Assembly (NCBI GenBank): GCA_000496215.1 | Contig: KI543217.1 | Location: 19,511 to 36,583, forward strand | Reading direction: 5' to 3' | Source of the DNA: an uncultured archaeon A07HN63 | Lineage (GTDB): Archaea > Halobacteriota > Halobacteria > Halobacteriales > Haloferacaceae | DNA: 17,073 nt | Shown: in pieces, positions 1 to 7,224 of the stretch | Position numbering within the stretch: position 1 is the stretch's first letter | Layout of the letters: every line of letters begins with the position of its first letter | Program-made: the position numbers and the translations under genes | Notes under the pieces: generated by a model | What the model was told of the DNA's origin: nothing | The model's database searches: none | What the model saw: only the letters and a program-made list of their open reading frames with translations

Positions 1-1
1 C

Positions 2-91
2 GAGGCGCGCAGCGAGCGCGTGGTCGACTGGAGGGAGACCACGGTCGCTCGACCGGAGCGACTCGGGACTTTCGAGGTGTTCTCGGTCTAA
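2..91 (+). CDS. possible 3' end of a gene cut by the left edge
   Basis: An open frame enters from the left edge and gives 29 residues ending in ...RLGTFEVFSV before a TAA at 89-91. Its codons end mostly in G or C, like the real genes here, and the stop lies 66 bases before the next start codon on the same strand. That fits the C-terminal tail of a same-strand upstream gene. The piece is too short to assign a family, and it could be a chance open frame. Confidence 0.35.
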   Translation, partial: EARSERVVDWRETTVARPERLGTFEVFSV

Positions 92-127
92 TCATACTCT
101 GAACGGTATCGCTCGCCAACCACCAGC

Positions 128-138
128 ACTTAATCTAA
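128..138 (+). promoter_or_regulatory. TATA-like promoter of the IMPACT-family gene
   Basis: The AT-rich run ACTTAATCTA is centred about 26 bases before the GTG at 158. This is the spacing expected for a haloarchaeal leaderless transcript and supports that GTG as the start. Confidence 0.5.
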
Positions 139-157
139 TCATAAGCAATCACCGCTC

Positions 158-790
158 GTGCCGGAGGCCTTTCGAACTGTCGTCGAGCGCGCGGAGGCTA
201 GCTTCACGGTCAGCGGCTCGGAGTTCATCGGCTACGTCGCACCCGTCGACACCGTCGACGCCGCCGAGTCGGTTATCGAGGAGGTCGAGGCCGACCATCC
301 CGAGGCGACCCACGTCGTCCCGGCCTATCGCGTGCCGGCCGGGACTGCCGCGTCCGGCCAGCCGGGGTCGGTAATGGTCCGTGAGTGGAGCAGCGACGAT
401 GGCGAGCCCAGCGGCTCCGCGGGCGACCCCGCGCTCAACGTGCTCACTCAGCAGGAGCTTCGCAATGTCGTCGCCGCGGTCGTCCGGTACTACGGCGGCA
501 CGAATCTCGGCGTCGGCGGGCTCGCGCGGGCCTACTCCCGGGCCGTCAAGGAAGCAGTCGACGCGGCTGGTGTGGTCGAGGATGTGCCACACGAGCGATT
601 CGAGGCGACCGTCGAGTACGACGATTCGGGGACGGTGCGCGGGATTCTGGAATCCGAGGGCGTCGAGTTCGACGCCAACTACGACGAAGAGGCTGGTTTC
701 GCCGTTCGCGTTCCCGTCGCGGAGGCTGACGCGCTTCGGGAGCGACTGCGGGACGCGACGAGTGGCCGGGTCGAGATCGAAGCGCGGTGA
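158..790 (+). CDS. IMPACT/YigZ (UPF0029) family protein
   Basis: The 210-residue protein has the family hallmarks: an ATHVVPAYRV segment near residues 50-59, a DDGEPSGSAGDPAL block near 80-93, and the signature VVRYYGGTNLGVGGL near 107-121. A second, less conserved C-terminal domain follows. This matches the two-domain layout and length of bacterial YigZ. YigZ structures suggest nucleic-acid or nucleotide binding, and the eukaryotic relative IMPACT regulates Gcn2 signalling; the archaeal role is not established. The start is the GTG at 158, chosen because a TATA-like element sits 26 bases upstream and the N-terminus (FRTVVERAEASFTVSGSEFIGY) aligns with the family. It converges on the toxin gene with only 14 bases between the stop codons. 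Confidence 0.88.
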   Translation: MPEAFRTVVERAEASFTVSGSEFIGYVAPVDTVDAAESVIEEVEADHPEATHVVPAYRVPAGTAASGQPGSVMVREWSSDDGEPSGSAGDPALNVLTQQELRNVVAAVVRYYGGTNLGVGGLARAYSRAVKEAVDAAGVVEDVPHERFEATVEYDDSGTVRGILESEGVEFDANYDEEAGFAVRVPVAEADALRERLRDATSGRVEIEAR

Positions 791-804
791 GCGCTGCTGT
801 CGGT

Positions 805-1095
805 TCAGTCGTACCGTCTGTGCGCCTCGTCGATGTCCATGATTTCGACGACGCGAACCTCGTTTTCCCCTTCGAGAACATCGTAGAAGGCGGTATGCGT
901 GCGGCCGATGTGGAGACGATAGATCTCCTCACCGTCGACGACCACTTTCTCTTGGTCGCCGCTGCCTGATTTCGGACGCGGGTACGGGTCGTCAGCCAGC
1001 TTCCGGAGGTTTTCTTTGACGATGCGCGTGCTCTTCTCGTCGAGCACGGAGACGTATTCGCGGGCGTCGGCAGCGATGAGAACGTTATAGCTCAT
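805..1095 (-). CDS. RelE/ParE-superfamily toxin of a type II toxin-antitoxin pair
   Basis: This 96-residue protein has the usual size and order of the RelE/ParE fold: two N-terminal helices (VSVLDEKSTRIVKENLRKLA, residues 16-35), the linker DDPYPRPKSG, then beta strands RLHIGRTHTAFYDV and RVVEIMDI and a C-terminal EAHRRY. The Arg and Tyr-rich strand region is where RelE-type mRNA interferases carry catalytic residues, but exact residues vary, so ribosome-dependent cleavage is inferred only. The first 11 bases overlap the end of the antitoxin gene, the common arrangement for translational coupling with antitoxin made first. It converges with the IMPACT-family gene. Confidence 0.85.
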   Translation of the reverse strand: MSYNVLIAADAREYVSVLDEKSTRIVKENLRKLADDPYPRPKSGSGDQEKVVVDGEEIYRLHIGRTHTAFYDVLEGENEVRVVEIMDIDEAHRRYD

Positions 1096-1282
1096 CGAGC
1101 GGTGTCAGTTCTTCCGTGTCGGCCTCGCGGACCTCGCGGACTTTATTGGCGAGCTGTCGTCGGTGATGTTCCGTAATGAGTTCTTCGAGCAGTTCGTCGT
1201 AGGTCTTGCCTGCGGTTTTGAGTTCGTTGAGTTCCTCCCAACGTTCTTCGGTGACTGGGATGCGTTTGTTTGCGTTGGACAT
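1085..1282 (-). CDS. small antitoxin (VapB/RelB-like, haloarchaeal)
   Basis: The product is 65 residues and highly charged. Residues 1-30 (start KRIPVTEERWEELNELKTAGKTYDELLEEL) resemble the N-terminal DNA-binding part of haloarchaeal VapB-like antitoxins. Residues 31-65 are helical and acidic, as expected of the toxin-wrapping tail. It precedes and overlaps the RelE-type toxin gene by 11 bases, which is the main support for calling it an antitoxin. The ATG at 1282 lies about 20-27 bases downstream of an AT-rich palindromic element, so the transcript is probably leaderless or nearly so and autoregulated. I recognise the type of protein, not an individually characterised homologue. Confidence 0.8.
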   Translation of the reverse strand: MSNANKRIPVTEERWEELNELKTAGKTYDELLEELITEHHRRQLANKVREVREADTEELTPLDEL

Positions 1283-1295
1283 GTGCGAGTTCGTG

Positions 1296-1319
1296 GTAAA
1301 TATTTACAACGCTTACAAC
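1296..1319 (-). promoter_or_regulatory. promoter and candidate operator of the toxin-antitoxin operon
   Basis: A perfect 12-base palindrome GTAAATATTTAC lies at 1296-1307, overlapping the expected TATA position for the antitoxin ATG at 1282. Next to it the 7-mer TTACAAC occurs twice at a 9-base period (1304-1310 and 1313-1319). A palindrome plus direct repeats over the core promoter is typical of an operator bound by the antitoxin or the toxin-antitoxin complex. Binding itself is inferred. Confidence 0.6.
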
Positions 1320-1344
1320 ATAAACGTGCTGCCGTCCCGCCGAG

Positions 1345-2022
1345 TTACACTGTCCCGAAAGCTCGATCCCCGGCGTCGCCGAGTCCGGGAACGATGAAGC
1401 CGTCGTCATCGAGTTTGTCGTCGATAGCAACCGTCAGTACGTCGGCCTCGGGCACGGTTTCGCTGACCCGCAACACGCCCTCGGGGGCTGAAACCGCCGA
1501 CAGCGCGAGCAGAGCCTCGAATCCGTCGGCCGCGTTGAGCACGTGATCGAGCACGGCACACATTGTCGACCCCGTCGCTAACATCGGGTCGGCGACGATG
1601 ACGGTGTCGTCGTTGCTGATCTCGGGGAGTTTGACGTACTCGACTGTGATCGGAAACTCGCCCTCATCGTCCATCCCCGCTGCTTCATCGCGGCTCGCCG
1701 AGATAACGCCCTGTCTGGCCTCTGGGAACGCCTTCATCAGCCCCTCGACGAACGGCGTGGCTGCCCGGAGGACGGTGACGATGACGACATCGTCGAGGCC
1801 GGTCACGCGCTCGCCGGTCGTCTCGGCCAGCGGCGTCTGAATGGGGACGAACTCGCTGTCCATCGCGCCGTCGATGATCTCGTAGCCACAGACCCGGCCG
1901 AGATCGACCAGCCCCTCGCGGAAGCCGACCTGTTCGGTCTCGACCGACCGCAGCGTCGAGAGGGTGTCCTTCGCCAGAGCGTGGGTGATGAGGAAGGCGT
2001 CGTCGCGCTGTTCGATTGGCAT
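1345..2022 (-). CDS. upp: uracil phosphoribosyltransferase
   Basis: The enzyme converts uracil and PRPP to UMP and pyrophosphate in cytosolic pyrimidine salvage. The 225-residue protein shows the PRPP-binding motif VIVADPMLATGST at residues 141-153 and the uracil-binding C-terminal signature VPGLGDAGDRAFGTV at 211-225. It also has the LRAATPFVEG and EYVKLP segments of the family. Its length is normal. The frame stays open to 2145, but the ATG at 2022 (MPIEQRDDAF) matches the family N-terminus and has a TTTTATT element 27 bases upstream; the extension is non-conserved and would run through the promoter. It is divergent from the DUF5828 gene. The toxin-antitoxin operon lies 62 bases downstream on the same strand with its own promoter. 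Confidence 0.96.
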   Translation of the reverse strand: MPIEQRDDAFLITHALAKDTLSTLRSVETEQVGFREGLVDLGRVCGYEIIDGAMDSEFVPIQTPLAETTGERVTGLDDVVIVTVLRAATPFVEGLMKAFPEARQGVISASRDEAAGMDDEGEFPITVEYVKLPEISNDDTVIVADPMLATGSTMCAVLDHVLNAADGFEALLALSAVSAPEGVLRVSETVPEADVLTVAIDDKLDDDGFIVPGLGDAGDRAFGTV

Positions 2023-2045
2023 GTAGGTTGGGGGGTCGGCGGCGG

Positions 2046-2053
2046 CAATAAAA
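2046..2053 (-). promoter_or_regulatory. TATA-like promoter of upp
   Basis: Read on the minus strand, GTTTTATT is centred about 27 bases upstream of the upp ATG at 2022. This predicts a leaderless transcript and supports that start. Confidence 0.55.
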
Positions 2054-2111
2054 CTCCGGCCGCTGTGGGATGACGCTGGGCTGCCACCCCGCGCAGGCGA
2101 CCGTCTGATAG

Positions 2112-2122
2112 CGAAATTTATG
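2112..2122 (+). promoter_or_regulatory. TATA-like promoter of the DUF5828 gene
   Basis: GAAATTTATGT lies about 30-38 bases before the ATG at 2151. It is too close to the alternative GTG at 2127 to drive a transcript containing that codon, so it decides the start in favour of 2151. Confidence 0.5.
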
Positions 2123-2150
2123 TGCGGTGACGCCGATATACGCACAATCG

Positions 2151-2858
2151 ATGGAGGAGAGCATCTCGGGGTTCAAGATTCGCGGCCCGTGGGACGAGAT
2201 CGTCGAACACGGCGAGCGCATCACCCAGGCCCTGCGAGAGGAGAACATCGAGGACGCTGCCGACGAGTTCAGCGAGGCCTTCGAGGAGTGGGACGAGTGG
2301 CGGCCCAAGGCCCACGAACGCCTGAGCACGGATGTCAGCGAGAAGACCGCCGAACAGGCCAGCGTCAACGAAGGTGAGGGCGAGAAGGCCGGGCAGGCCG
2401 CCAGCGAGGACGTGAAAACGGCCGGCGAGAAGCTCTCGGAATCCTACAAGAAGATCGAGGACGGCGACGACGAGGGCGCGGTCGACCACTGGCAGGACTC
2501 CATCGGCTACGTCGCCCGCGCGGCCGACTCCGCGGGCCGGAAGGCGATCCGCACCGTCGAAAACACCGTCTACCGGAACGTGATGACCCAGCTCGCACCC
2601 TACTACTTCGACAACGCGCTGATCAGCGCGAACATCCAGCAACCGAGCCGTAGCGGCGACGAGGAGGAGTTCGTCTTCGAGGTCAACATCAACGACGACG
2701 ACCTCAAGCAGGCCGTCTCCGAACGGCTCGGCGAGTACGAGGACACCATCGACCGCTGGCACGTCACGACCGAGAAGGAAACCGACACCGCCGAGGCCGC
2801 CGAGGGCGTCGAGACCCCCGACCAGTCGGGTGACGACACCCAGTCGACGACGAACTGA
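2151..2858 (+). CDS. DUF5828 family haloarchaeal protein
   Basis: The 235-residue acidic protein begins MEESISGFKIRGPWDEIVEH, an N-terminus I recognise from the haloarchaeal family DUF5828, whose function is unknown. Most of the sequence is predicted helical and rich in Glu, Asp, Lys and Ala, including a repetitive charged stretch near residues 60-110. The C-terminal 35 residues are low-complexity Glu, Thr, Asp and Ser. There is no signal peptide or membrane segment. A GTG at 2127 would add eight residues, but it sits within the promoter spacing, so the ATG at 2151 is preferred. The small gene at 2905 follows after 46 bases on the same strand and may be co-transcribed. Confidence 0.8.
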   Translation: MEESISGFKIRGPWDEIVEHGERITQALREENIEDAADEFSEAFEEWDEWRPKAHERLSTDVSEKTAEQASVNEGEGEKAGQAASEDVKTAGEKLSESYKKIEDGDDEGAVDHWQDSIGYVARAADSAGRKAIRTVENTVYRNVMTQLAPYYFDNALISANIQQPSRSGDEEEFVFEVNINDDDLKQAVSERLGEYEDTIDRWHVTTEKETDTAEAAEGVETPDQSGDDTQSTTN

Positions 2859-2904
2859 CGGCCGCGATCCAAACGAGTAAACGACTCCCAGCCGAAGCCC
2901 GCGT

Positions 2905-3168
2905 ATGTCCTCCCCACTTCGACTCGATGCCGGCGAGCTGACGACCGACGAACTCATCGAGGAGTTGACCGCCGGTCGGCGGATTCTCCTGTCGGTCGAG
3001 CTGTTCGGCACCGAAAACGAGGTAGCCCTCCGCTACGACGGCGACACCTACTACTGTGACACGCCGACGCAACTCCACAAACACGACGACGAAGCCGAGA
3101 TGCGGGCCTGTATCGAGGAGATGGGGTACGCAGACAGCGAGAAATCGCCGACCGATGGGTCGGCATAA
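2905..3168 (+). CDS. small conserved-looking haloarchaeal protein of unknown function
   Basis: The protein is 87 residues, acidic and cytosolic. Residues 10-30 look helical (TTDELIEELTAGRRILLSV), followed by a beta-rich part (EVALRYDGDTYYCDTPTQLH, 38-57) and a helix (DEAEMRACIEEMGYA). The YYCDTPTQLHKH region holds one Cys and two His, not enough for a convincing zinc site. The compact fold, GC3 bias and spacing support a real gene. A weak AGTAAAC element lies about 26 bases before the ATG. Its stop codon overlaps the promoter of the next gene. I can name no function. Confidence 0.72.
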   Translation: MSSPLRLDAGELTTDELIEELTAGRRILLSVELFGTENEVALRYDGDTYYCDTPTQLHKHDDEAEMRACIEEMGYADSEKSPTDGSA

Positions 3169-3174
3169 GTTTAG
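3164..3174 (+). promoter_or_regulatory. TATA-like promoter of the HTH regulator gene
   Basis: CATAAGTTTAG is centred about 28 bases before the ATG at 3198 and overlaps the TAA stop of the preceding gene. The regulator is therefore probably transcribed separately and without a leader. Confidence 0.5.
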
Positions 3175-3197
3175 GGCCCCGACTCGAAACCCCCTCC

Positions 3198-3572
3198 ATG
3201 AGTCAGTCTCCCGAAATCGAGGATCTCGTCGGCGATACCGATCCCGACTTCACACATATTCTTTCCTGCGTGTTCGGCATTCGTGACCACGAGAGCCGGA
3301 CGTATCTCGAACTGCGCGACCACCCCGGCAGCACGGTTGAGGAACTGGCGTCGATTCTGGACCGCGACCGGAGCAACGTCAACCGCTCGCTGTCGACACT
3401 ACAGGAGAAGGGGCTGGTCGACCGCGAGCGCCGCCTGCTGGACTCCGGCGGCTACGTCTACCAGTATACCGCCCTCGACCTCCCCGAGGCAAAACAGCTA
3501 CTTCACGACGCCCTTGACGAGTGGGTCGCGTCGGTGCATACCGCTATCGACGAGTTCGGCGAACAGTCTTGA
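3198..3572 (+). CDS. MarR/TrmB-like helix-turn-helix transcription regulator
   Basis: The 124-residue protein contains a winged helix. The HTH lies near residues 45-75 (STVEELASILDRDRSNVNRS, then LSTLQEKGLV) and the beta wing near 76-95 (ERRLLDSGGYVYQYTAL). A C-terminal helix (residues 98-120) suits dimerisation. There is no ligand domain beyond the HTH, so it is shorter than true TrmB and near MarR size. It lies 60 bases upstream of thrC on the same strand, but each gene has its own TATA-like element, so control of thrC is possible but not shown. Small HTH proteins of this sort are widespread in haloarchaea and I do not know the regulon. Confidence 0.85.
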   Translation: MSQSPEIEDLVGDTDPDFTHILSCVFGIRDHESRTYLELRDHPGSTVEELASILDRDRSNVNRSLSTLQEKGLVDRERRLLDSGGYVYQYTALDLPEAKQLLHDALDEWVASVHTAIDEFGEQS

Positions 3573-3600
3573 CGGGAGTGGCAGTAACCCGAAGCGACCG

Positions 3601-3612
3601 GCTTTTTACCGC
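3601..3612 (+). promoter_or_regulatory. TATA-like promoter of thrC
   Basis: GCTTTTTACCGC is centred about 27 bases upstream of the thrC ATG at 3633, which fits a leaderless transcript. Confidence 0.55.
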
Positions 3613-3632
3613 GCCGTGCGCACAGTCACCTA

Positions 3633-5018
3633 ATGAGTCTTGAGCTTTCGGCACCAACCCAGTCGGAACCGGCGTGTGCCGACGACGGCGTCTGGCTGGA
3701 GTGTATCGAGTGTGGCGCACAGTGGGCTCCCTTCGACGAGATCCACTACACCTGTGCGGACTGCGACAGCCTGCTTGAGGTTCGGTACGCCGAGCCGCCG
3801 ACGTTCGACGATTTCGAGGGCCGTGGCGTCTGGCGGTACAACGCTGCCCTGCCGTTCAAAGAAGGGGTAACGCTACCCGAGGGCGACACCCCACTGCACG
3901 AGGTGCCGGACCTGCAGGAGGAGATCGGCGTCGACAGTCTCCGCGTCAAACACGAGGGAATGAATCCGACGGGCGCGTTCAAGGACCGCGGGATGACCGT
4001 CGGCGTTGCCGTTGCCAAGGAACTCGGCGTCGACCGCCTCGCGTGTGCCTCAACCGGCAACACCTCCGCCGCGCTGGCGGCATACGGCGCTCGCGGCGGG
4101 ATGGAAACGCTCGTCCTGCTGCCCTCGGGGAAGGTCGCCGCCGGCAAGATCGCTCAGGCCAGTCTGCACGGCGCGCGCATCCTCGAGGTCGACGGCAACT
4201 TCGATAGCTGTCTCGACATCGTGCAGGATCTCGCCAACCGCGGCGAGGTATACCTGCTCAACTCGCTGAACCCGTTCCGACTGGAGGGGCAGAAAACCAT
4301 CGGCTTCGAGATCCTCGAAAAACACTACGAGGACTACGGCGAGTACCCCGACCGGATCGTCCTCCCGGTCGGCAACGCGGGCAACACCGCCGCGCTCTAC
4401 AAGGCGTTCCGCGAACTCGTTGCGGGCGGCGAACTTGATGAGGATCAGGTACCGACGCTCACCGGCGTGCAGGCCGAGGGCGCCGCGCCGATGGTCGAGG
4501 CTGTCGAGAACGGCCGCGACGAGATCGAACGCTGGGACGATGTGGAGACCCGCGCGACGGCGATCCGCATCGGCAATCCGGTCAACGCGCCGAAGGCCCT
4601 GCCGGGAATCTACAACACAGACGGCACCGCGGTCGCTGTCAGCGACGAGCAGATCACGACCGCCCAGCGACAGCTCGCCGAGGCGGGGATCGGCGTCGAA
4701 CCCGCCTCCGCCGCATCGGTGGCTGGCCTGCGAAAACTGCGGGAGGCCGGCGAGATCACCGCCGACGAATCGGTCGTCTGTCTCACGACCGGCCACCTGC
4801 TGAAAGATCCCGACGCCGCCTTCGAGGCCGGCGGCGACCCCGAGCCGGTGCCGAACGATACCGACGCGGTGCTGGACCACATTGACGACGAGCAGTCGGC
4901 ACTTGACGCCGCGATTCAGGGGGTCTCGAAGGCCACCGATTCGTCGCTCGCTGCCGCACTGGGTGGTCTCGTCGCTGCGTATCTCGGGTATCGAAAACTG
5001 CGGTCGAACGGAGAATAG
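3633..5018 (+). CDS. thrC: threonine synthase
   Basis: This PLP enzyme converts O-phosphohomoserine to threonine, the last step of the pathway. The 461-residue protein begins with a zinc-ribbon-like pair (C24-x2-C27 and C41-x2-C44), as in archaeal threonine synthases. The PLP lysine is K117 in NPTGAFKDRGM. The substrate-binding STGNTSAALAAYGAR segment follows near 140-155, and the glycine-rich phosphate loop VGNAGNTAAL near 248-257. All core fold type II motifs are present. The C-terminus is extended: after the core come a charged linker and a final hydrophobic run SLAAALGGLVAAYLGYRKL near residue 438 onward. The ATG at 3633 is set by the TATA-like element. Some haloarchaea carry several thrC paralogues, so a paralogue with another role cannot be excluded. 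Confidence 0.93.
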   Translation: MSLELSAPTQSEPACADDGVWLECIECGAQWAPFDEIHYTCADCDSLLEVRYAEPPTFDDFEGRGVWRYNAALPFKEGVTLPEGDTPLHEVPDLQEEIGVDSLRVKHEGMNPTGAFKDRGMTVGVAVAKELGVDRLACASTGNTSAALAAYGARGGMETLVLLPSGKVAAGKIAQASLHGARILEVDGNFDSCLDIVQDLANRGEVYLLNSLNPFRLEGQKTIGFEILEKHYEDYGEYPDRIVLPVGNAGNTAALYKAFRELVAGGELDEDQVPTLTGVQAEGAAPMVEAVENGRDEIERWDDVETRATAIRIGNPVNAPKALPGIYNTDGTAVAVSDEQITTAQRQLAEAGIGVEPASAASVAGLRKLREAGEITADESVVCLTTGHLLKDPDAAFEAGGDPEPVPNDTDAVLDHIDDEQSALDAAIQGVSKATDSSLAAALGGLVAAYLGYRKLRSNGE

Positions 5019-5065
5019 CTGCCGGCGTCGGCGTGACGCACTACGAGCGGATCGACCCGGTCGAC

Positions 5066-6652
5066 CTACTCGTCGTCGAGCGTGATCGCCGTAATCTCGG
5101 TAATGCGCTCGTCGTCGAGCAGTTCCTCAACCACCTTCTCGGGCACGTCGACATCGAGATTGTAGATCGTCAGCGCCTCGCCGCCGATAGCCTCGCGGGC
5201 ATTGAACATGCCGGCGATGTTGATGTCGTTCTCGCCGAGGACGCTACCGATGAAGCCGATCACGCCGGGGGCATCCTTGTTGCGTGCGACGACCATGTGG
5301 CCCGACGGGATGGCGTCAACCCGATAGCCGTCGATGCTGACGATCCGCGGGTCGTCGCCGGCGAATAGGGTTCCCGAGACGGTGACTTCCTCGTCGCCGT
5401 CCGCGACGGTGACGCTGAGCAGGCTCTGGAAGTCTTCGGTCTGCCGCGTCTTCGACTCGGTCACATCGATCCCGCGCTCCTCGGCGAGCTGTGGGGCGTT
5501 GACCGTGTTGACCTGCCACTCCAGCGGCGAGAACACGCCCTCAAGCGCGCTGGCGGTGACGAGGTCGACCTCCTCCTCGGCGATATCGCCCTCATAGTGC
5601 ACCTCGACCGAGCTAATGCGGTCGCCGAGCAGGTTGGCGGCGACCTTGCCTGCGGTCTCGGCGAGGCCGAGATACGGCTCGATTCGTGGGAACGCCGTCT
5701 CGTCGACCGACGGCGCGTTGAGCGCGTTGAGCACCGGTTCCTCGTCGAAGGCGGCGATCACCTGCTCGGCGGTGTCGACGGCGACGTTCTCCTGTGCGGC
5801 CTCGGTCGACGCGCCGAGATGCGGGGTGGTGACGATCTCGTCGACATCGAGCAGCGGCGAGTCCTCGCTGACCGGTTCCTCGGCGAATACGTCGAGGGCC
5901 GCGCCAGCCATCGGCCCGTTCTCGACCGCCTCGGCGAGGGCGTCCTCGTCGACGATTCCGCCGCGGGCGCAGTTGATGAGGAAGCCGTCGTCGAGCAGTT
6001 CGAGTTCGTCGCTGCTGATCATGTTTTCCGTTTCTGGCAGCAGCGGCGTGTGGATTGTCACGAAATCGGCGCGTTCCAAGCAGTCGTCAAGATCGTCTGT
6101 CAACTCCGCGCCAAACTGGGCGGCCCGTTCCTCCGAGATGTAGGGATCGAAGACCACGAGATCCATGCCGAGGCTGTCGAGGCGTTTGGCAACCTCTTGG
6201 CCGACTCGGCCGAGGCCGACGATGCCGAGCGTCTTGTTGTTAACCTCGTAGCCGAGGTAGTCGGATTTCGCCCACTCGCCGTCGGTCAGACGGGTGTGAG
6301 CCTGTGGAATCCAACGGGCGGCCGCGAAGGCCATGGCGACGGTGTGTTCGGCCGCCGCGCGAACGTTGCCCTGTGGCGCGTTGGCGACGATGACGCCGTG
6401 GTCGGTGGCGGCGTCGATATCGATGTTGTCGACGCCGATCCCCGCGCGGCCGACGATGATCAGGTCGTCGGCTGCCTCGAAGACCGCCTCGTCGACATCG
6501 GTGCCCGAACGGACGATCATCGCGTTGGCGTCGGCAACCGCCTCGTGGAGTGCGTCGCCCTCGATCTCGTATGCAGTCTGGACGTCGTGACCGGCTTCAC
6601 GCAACCGATCGAGCCCCGCGTCGTCGATCGGATCCGTGACGAGTACCTTCAT
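5066..6652 (-). CDS. serA: D-3-phosphoglycerate dehydrogenase
   Basis: It catalyses the first committed step of serine synthesis: NAD-dependent oxidation of 3-phosphoglycerate to 3-phosphohydroxypyruvate. The 528-residue protein is the long (type I) form. It has a substrate and NAD-binding dehydrogenase core (residues 1-310) with the Rossmann loop GLGRVG at 146-151 and catalytic R230 (NCARGGIVDE), E259 and H278 (TTPHLGAST). An intervening ASB-type domain follows, then a C-terminal ACT domain from about residue 455 (KDAPGVIGFIGSVLGENDIN), where serine feedback usually acts. The open frame reaches 6691, but the ATG at 6652 (MKVLVTDPI) matches the family and lies 27 bases from a TTTACC element. 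It converges with thrC, 47 bases apart. Confidence 0.96.
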   Translation of the reverse strand: MKVLVTDPIDDAGLDRLREAGHDVQTAYEIEGDALHEAVADANAMIVRSGTDVDEAVFEAADDLIIVGRAGIGVDNIDIDAATDHGVIVANAPQGNVRAAAEHTVAMAFAAARWIPQAHTRLTDGEWAKSDYLGYEVNNKTLGIVGLGRVGQEVAKRLDSLGMDLVVFDPYISEERAAQFGAELTDDLDDCLERADFVTIHTPLLPETENMISSDELELLDDGFLINCARGGIVDEDALAEAVENGPMAGAALDVFAEEPVSEDSPLLDVDEIVTTPHLGASTEAAQENVAVDTAEQVIAAFDEEPVLNALNAPSVDETAFPRIEPYLGLAETAGKVAANLLGDRISSVEVHYEGDIAEEEVDLVTASALEGVFSPLEWQVNTVNAPQLAEERGIDVTESKTRQTEDFQSLLSVTVADGDEEVTVSGTLFAGDDPRIVSIDGYRVDAIPSGHMVVARNKDAPGVIGFIGSVLGENDINIAGMFNAREAIGGEALTIYNLDVDVPEKVVEELLDDERITEITAITLDDE

Positions 6653-6675
6653 GTACAAGCGATTTCGTGGCGCGC

Positions 6676-6683
6676 GGTAAAGC
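6676..6683 (-). promoter_or_regulatory. TATA-like promoter of serA
   Basis: On the minus strand GCTTTACC is centred 27 bases upstream of the serA ATG at 6652. This supports that start and indicates transcription separate from the GIY-YIG gene. Confidence 0.5.
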
Positions 6684-6751
6684 GTTTCCACTTTCGGCGC
6701 TATCCGCGTGAGTGCTTGTCACACCGGCTCAGACGGACGAACAGTAATTCC

Positions 6752-7066
6752 TCAGCGCGGTGCCCCGTCGTCGCTGTTCGGCAGCGACGGATCGGCGTCG
6801 GCGACGAGTGCGTCCTTCTCGACTCGGGTGTGCTGTTTGATCTCGTACTCCCGGCTCATCGCGTCGGATTTCGAGTCGTGGCGCTCCAGATAGACGCACT
6901 CGACAGGTGTCCGACCGCGGGTGTACTTCGCGCCGTCGCCGGCGTTGTGCTCGGCCACGCGCCGGGCGGGATCGGTCGTGTACCCGGTGTAGTAGCTGTC
7001 GTCGGCACACCGGAGGATGTAGACGTAGTGACCGTCGCTCACGCCGGGGGTTGGCGGTCGCGTCAC
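6752..7066 (-). CDS. GIY-YIG nuclease superfamily protein (YhbQ/UPF0213-like)
   Basis: The 104-residue single-domain protein has the GIY-YIG core: YVYILRC (residues 14-20, the GIY strand), YYTGYT (25-30, the YIG strand), the following Arg in DPARRVAEHN, and a downstream helix with Glu (SREYEIKQHTR, 71-81) in the position of the metal-binding Glu. The YhbQ/UPF0213 subfamily is typically this size. Cleavage activity is inferred from the fold. The start is uncertain: the GTG at 7066 is preferred because GGTTTTTTAT lies 28 bases upstream, but a GTG at 7042 would begin just before the conserved domain. serA follows on the same strand after 99 bases with its own promoter. Confidence 0.85.
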   Translation of the reverse strand: MTRPPTPGVSDGHYVYILRCADDSYYTGYTTDPARRVAEHNAGDGAKYTRGRTPVECVYLERHDSKSDAMSREYEIKQHTRVEKDALVADADPSLPNSDDGAPR

Positions 7067-7088
7067 TCACCGCTGTCGATTCAGACAG

Positions 7089-7098
7089 GTATAAAAAA
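7089..7098 (-). promoter_or_regulatory. TATA-like promoter of the GIY-YIG gene
   Basis: A minus-strand T-run ending in TTTTTTATAC is centred about 28 bases upstream of the GTG at 7066. It supports that start over the GTG at 7042. Confidence 0.5.
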
Positions 7099-7190
7099 CC
7101 ACCGTCTCCGGATAGATTCGTGACCGTAATTCGACAGGGACACGCGCTGTAACCGCTGGAAACGGTCGATACGCCACGGCGACATAGTAA

Positions 7191-7201
7191 TTCTTATTAT
7201 G
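7191..7201 (+). promoter_or_regulatory. TATA-like promoter of the histone-fold-like gene
   Basis: TTCTTATTATG lies about 28 bases before the ATG at 7225, the leaderless spacing. It is one of the most AT-rich promoter elements in the left half of the window. Confidence 0.55.
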
Positions 7202-7224
7202 TAGGGTTCAGTATCAGCGGGTGC

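Noticed and set aside
2118..3011. 297-residue minus-strand open frame across the DUF5828 gene
   Set aside because: It spans two plus-strand genes with promoters and has the hydrophobic Val/Leu/Gly composition of an antisense shadow.
5597..7123. 508-residue plus-strand open frame opposite serA and the GIY-YIG gene
   Set aside because: It is antisense to two confidently identified genes. Long antisense frames are expected with strong GC3 bias, and its composition is not protein-like.
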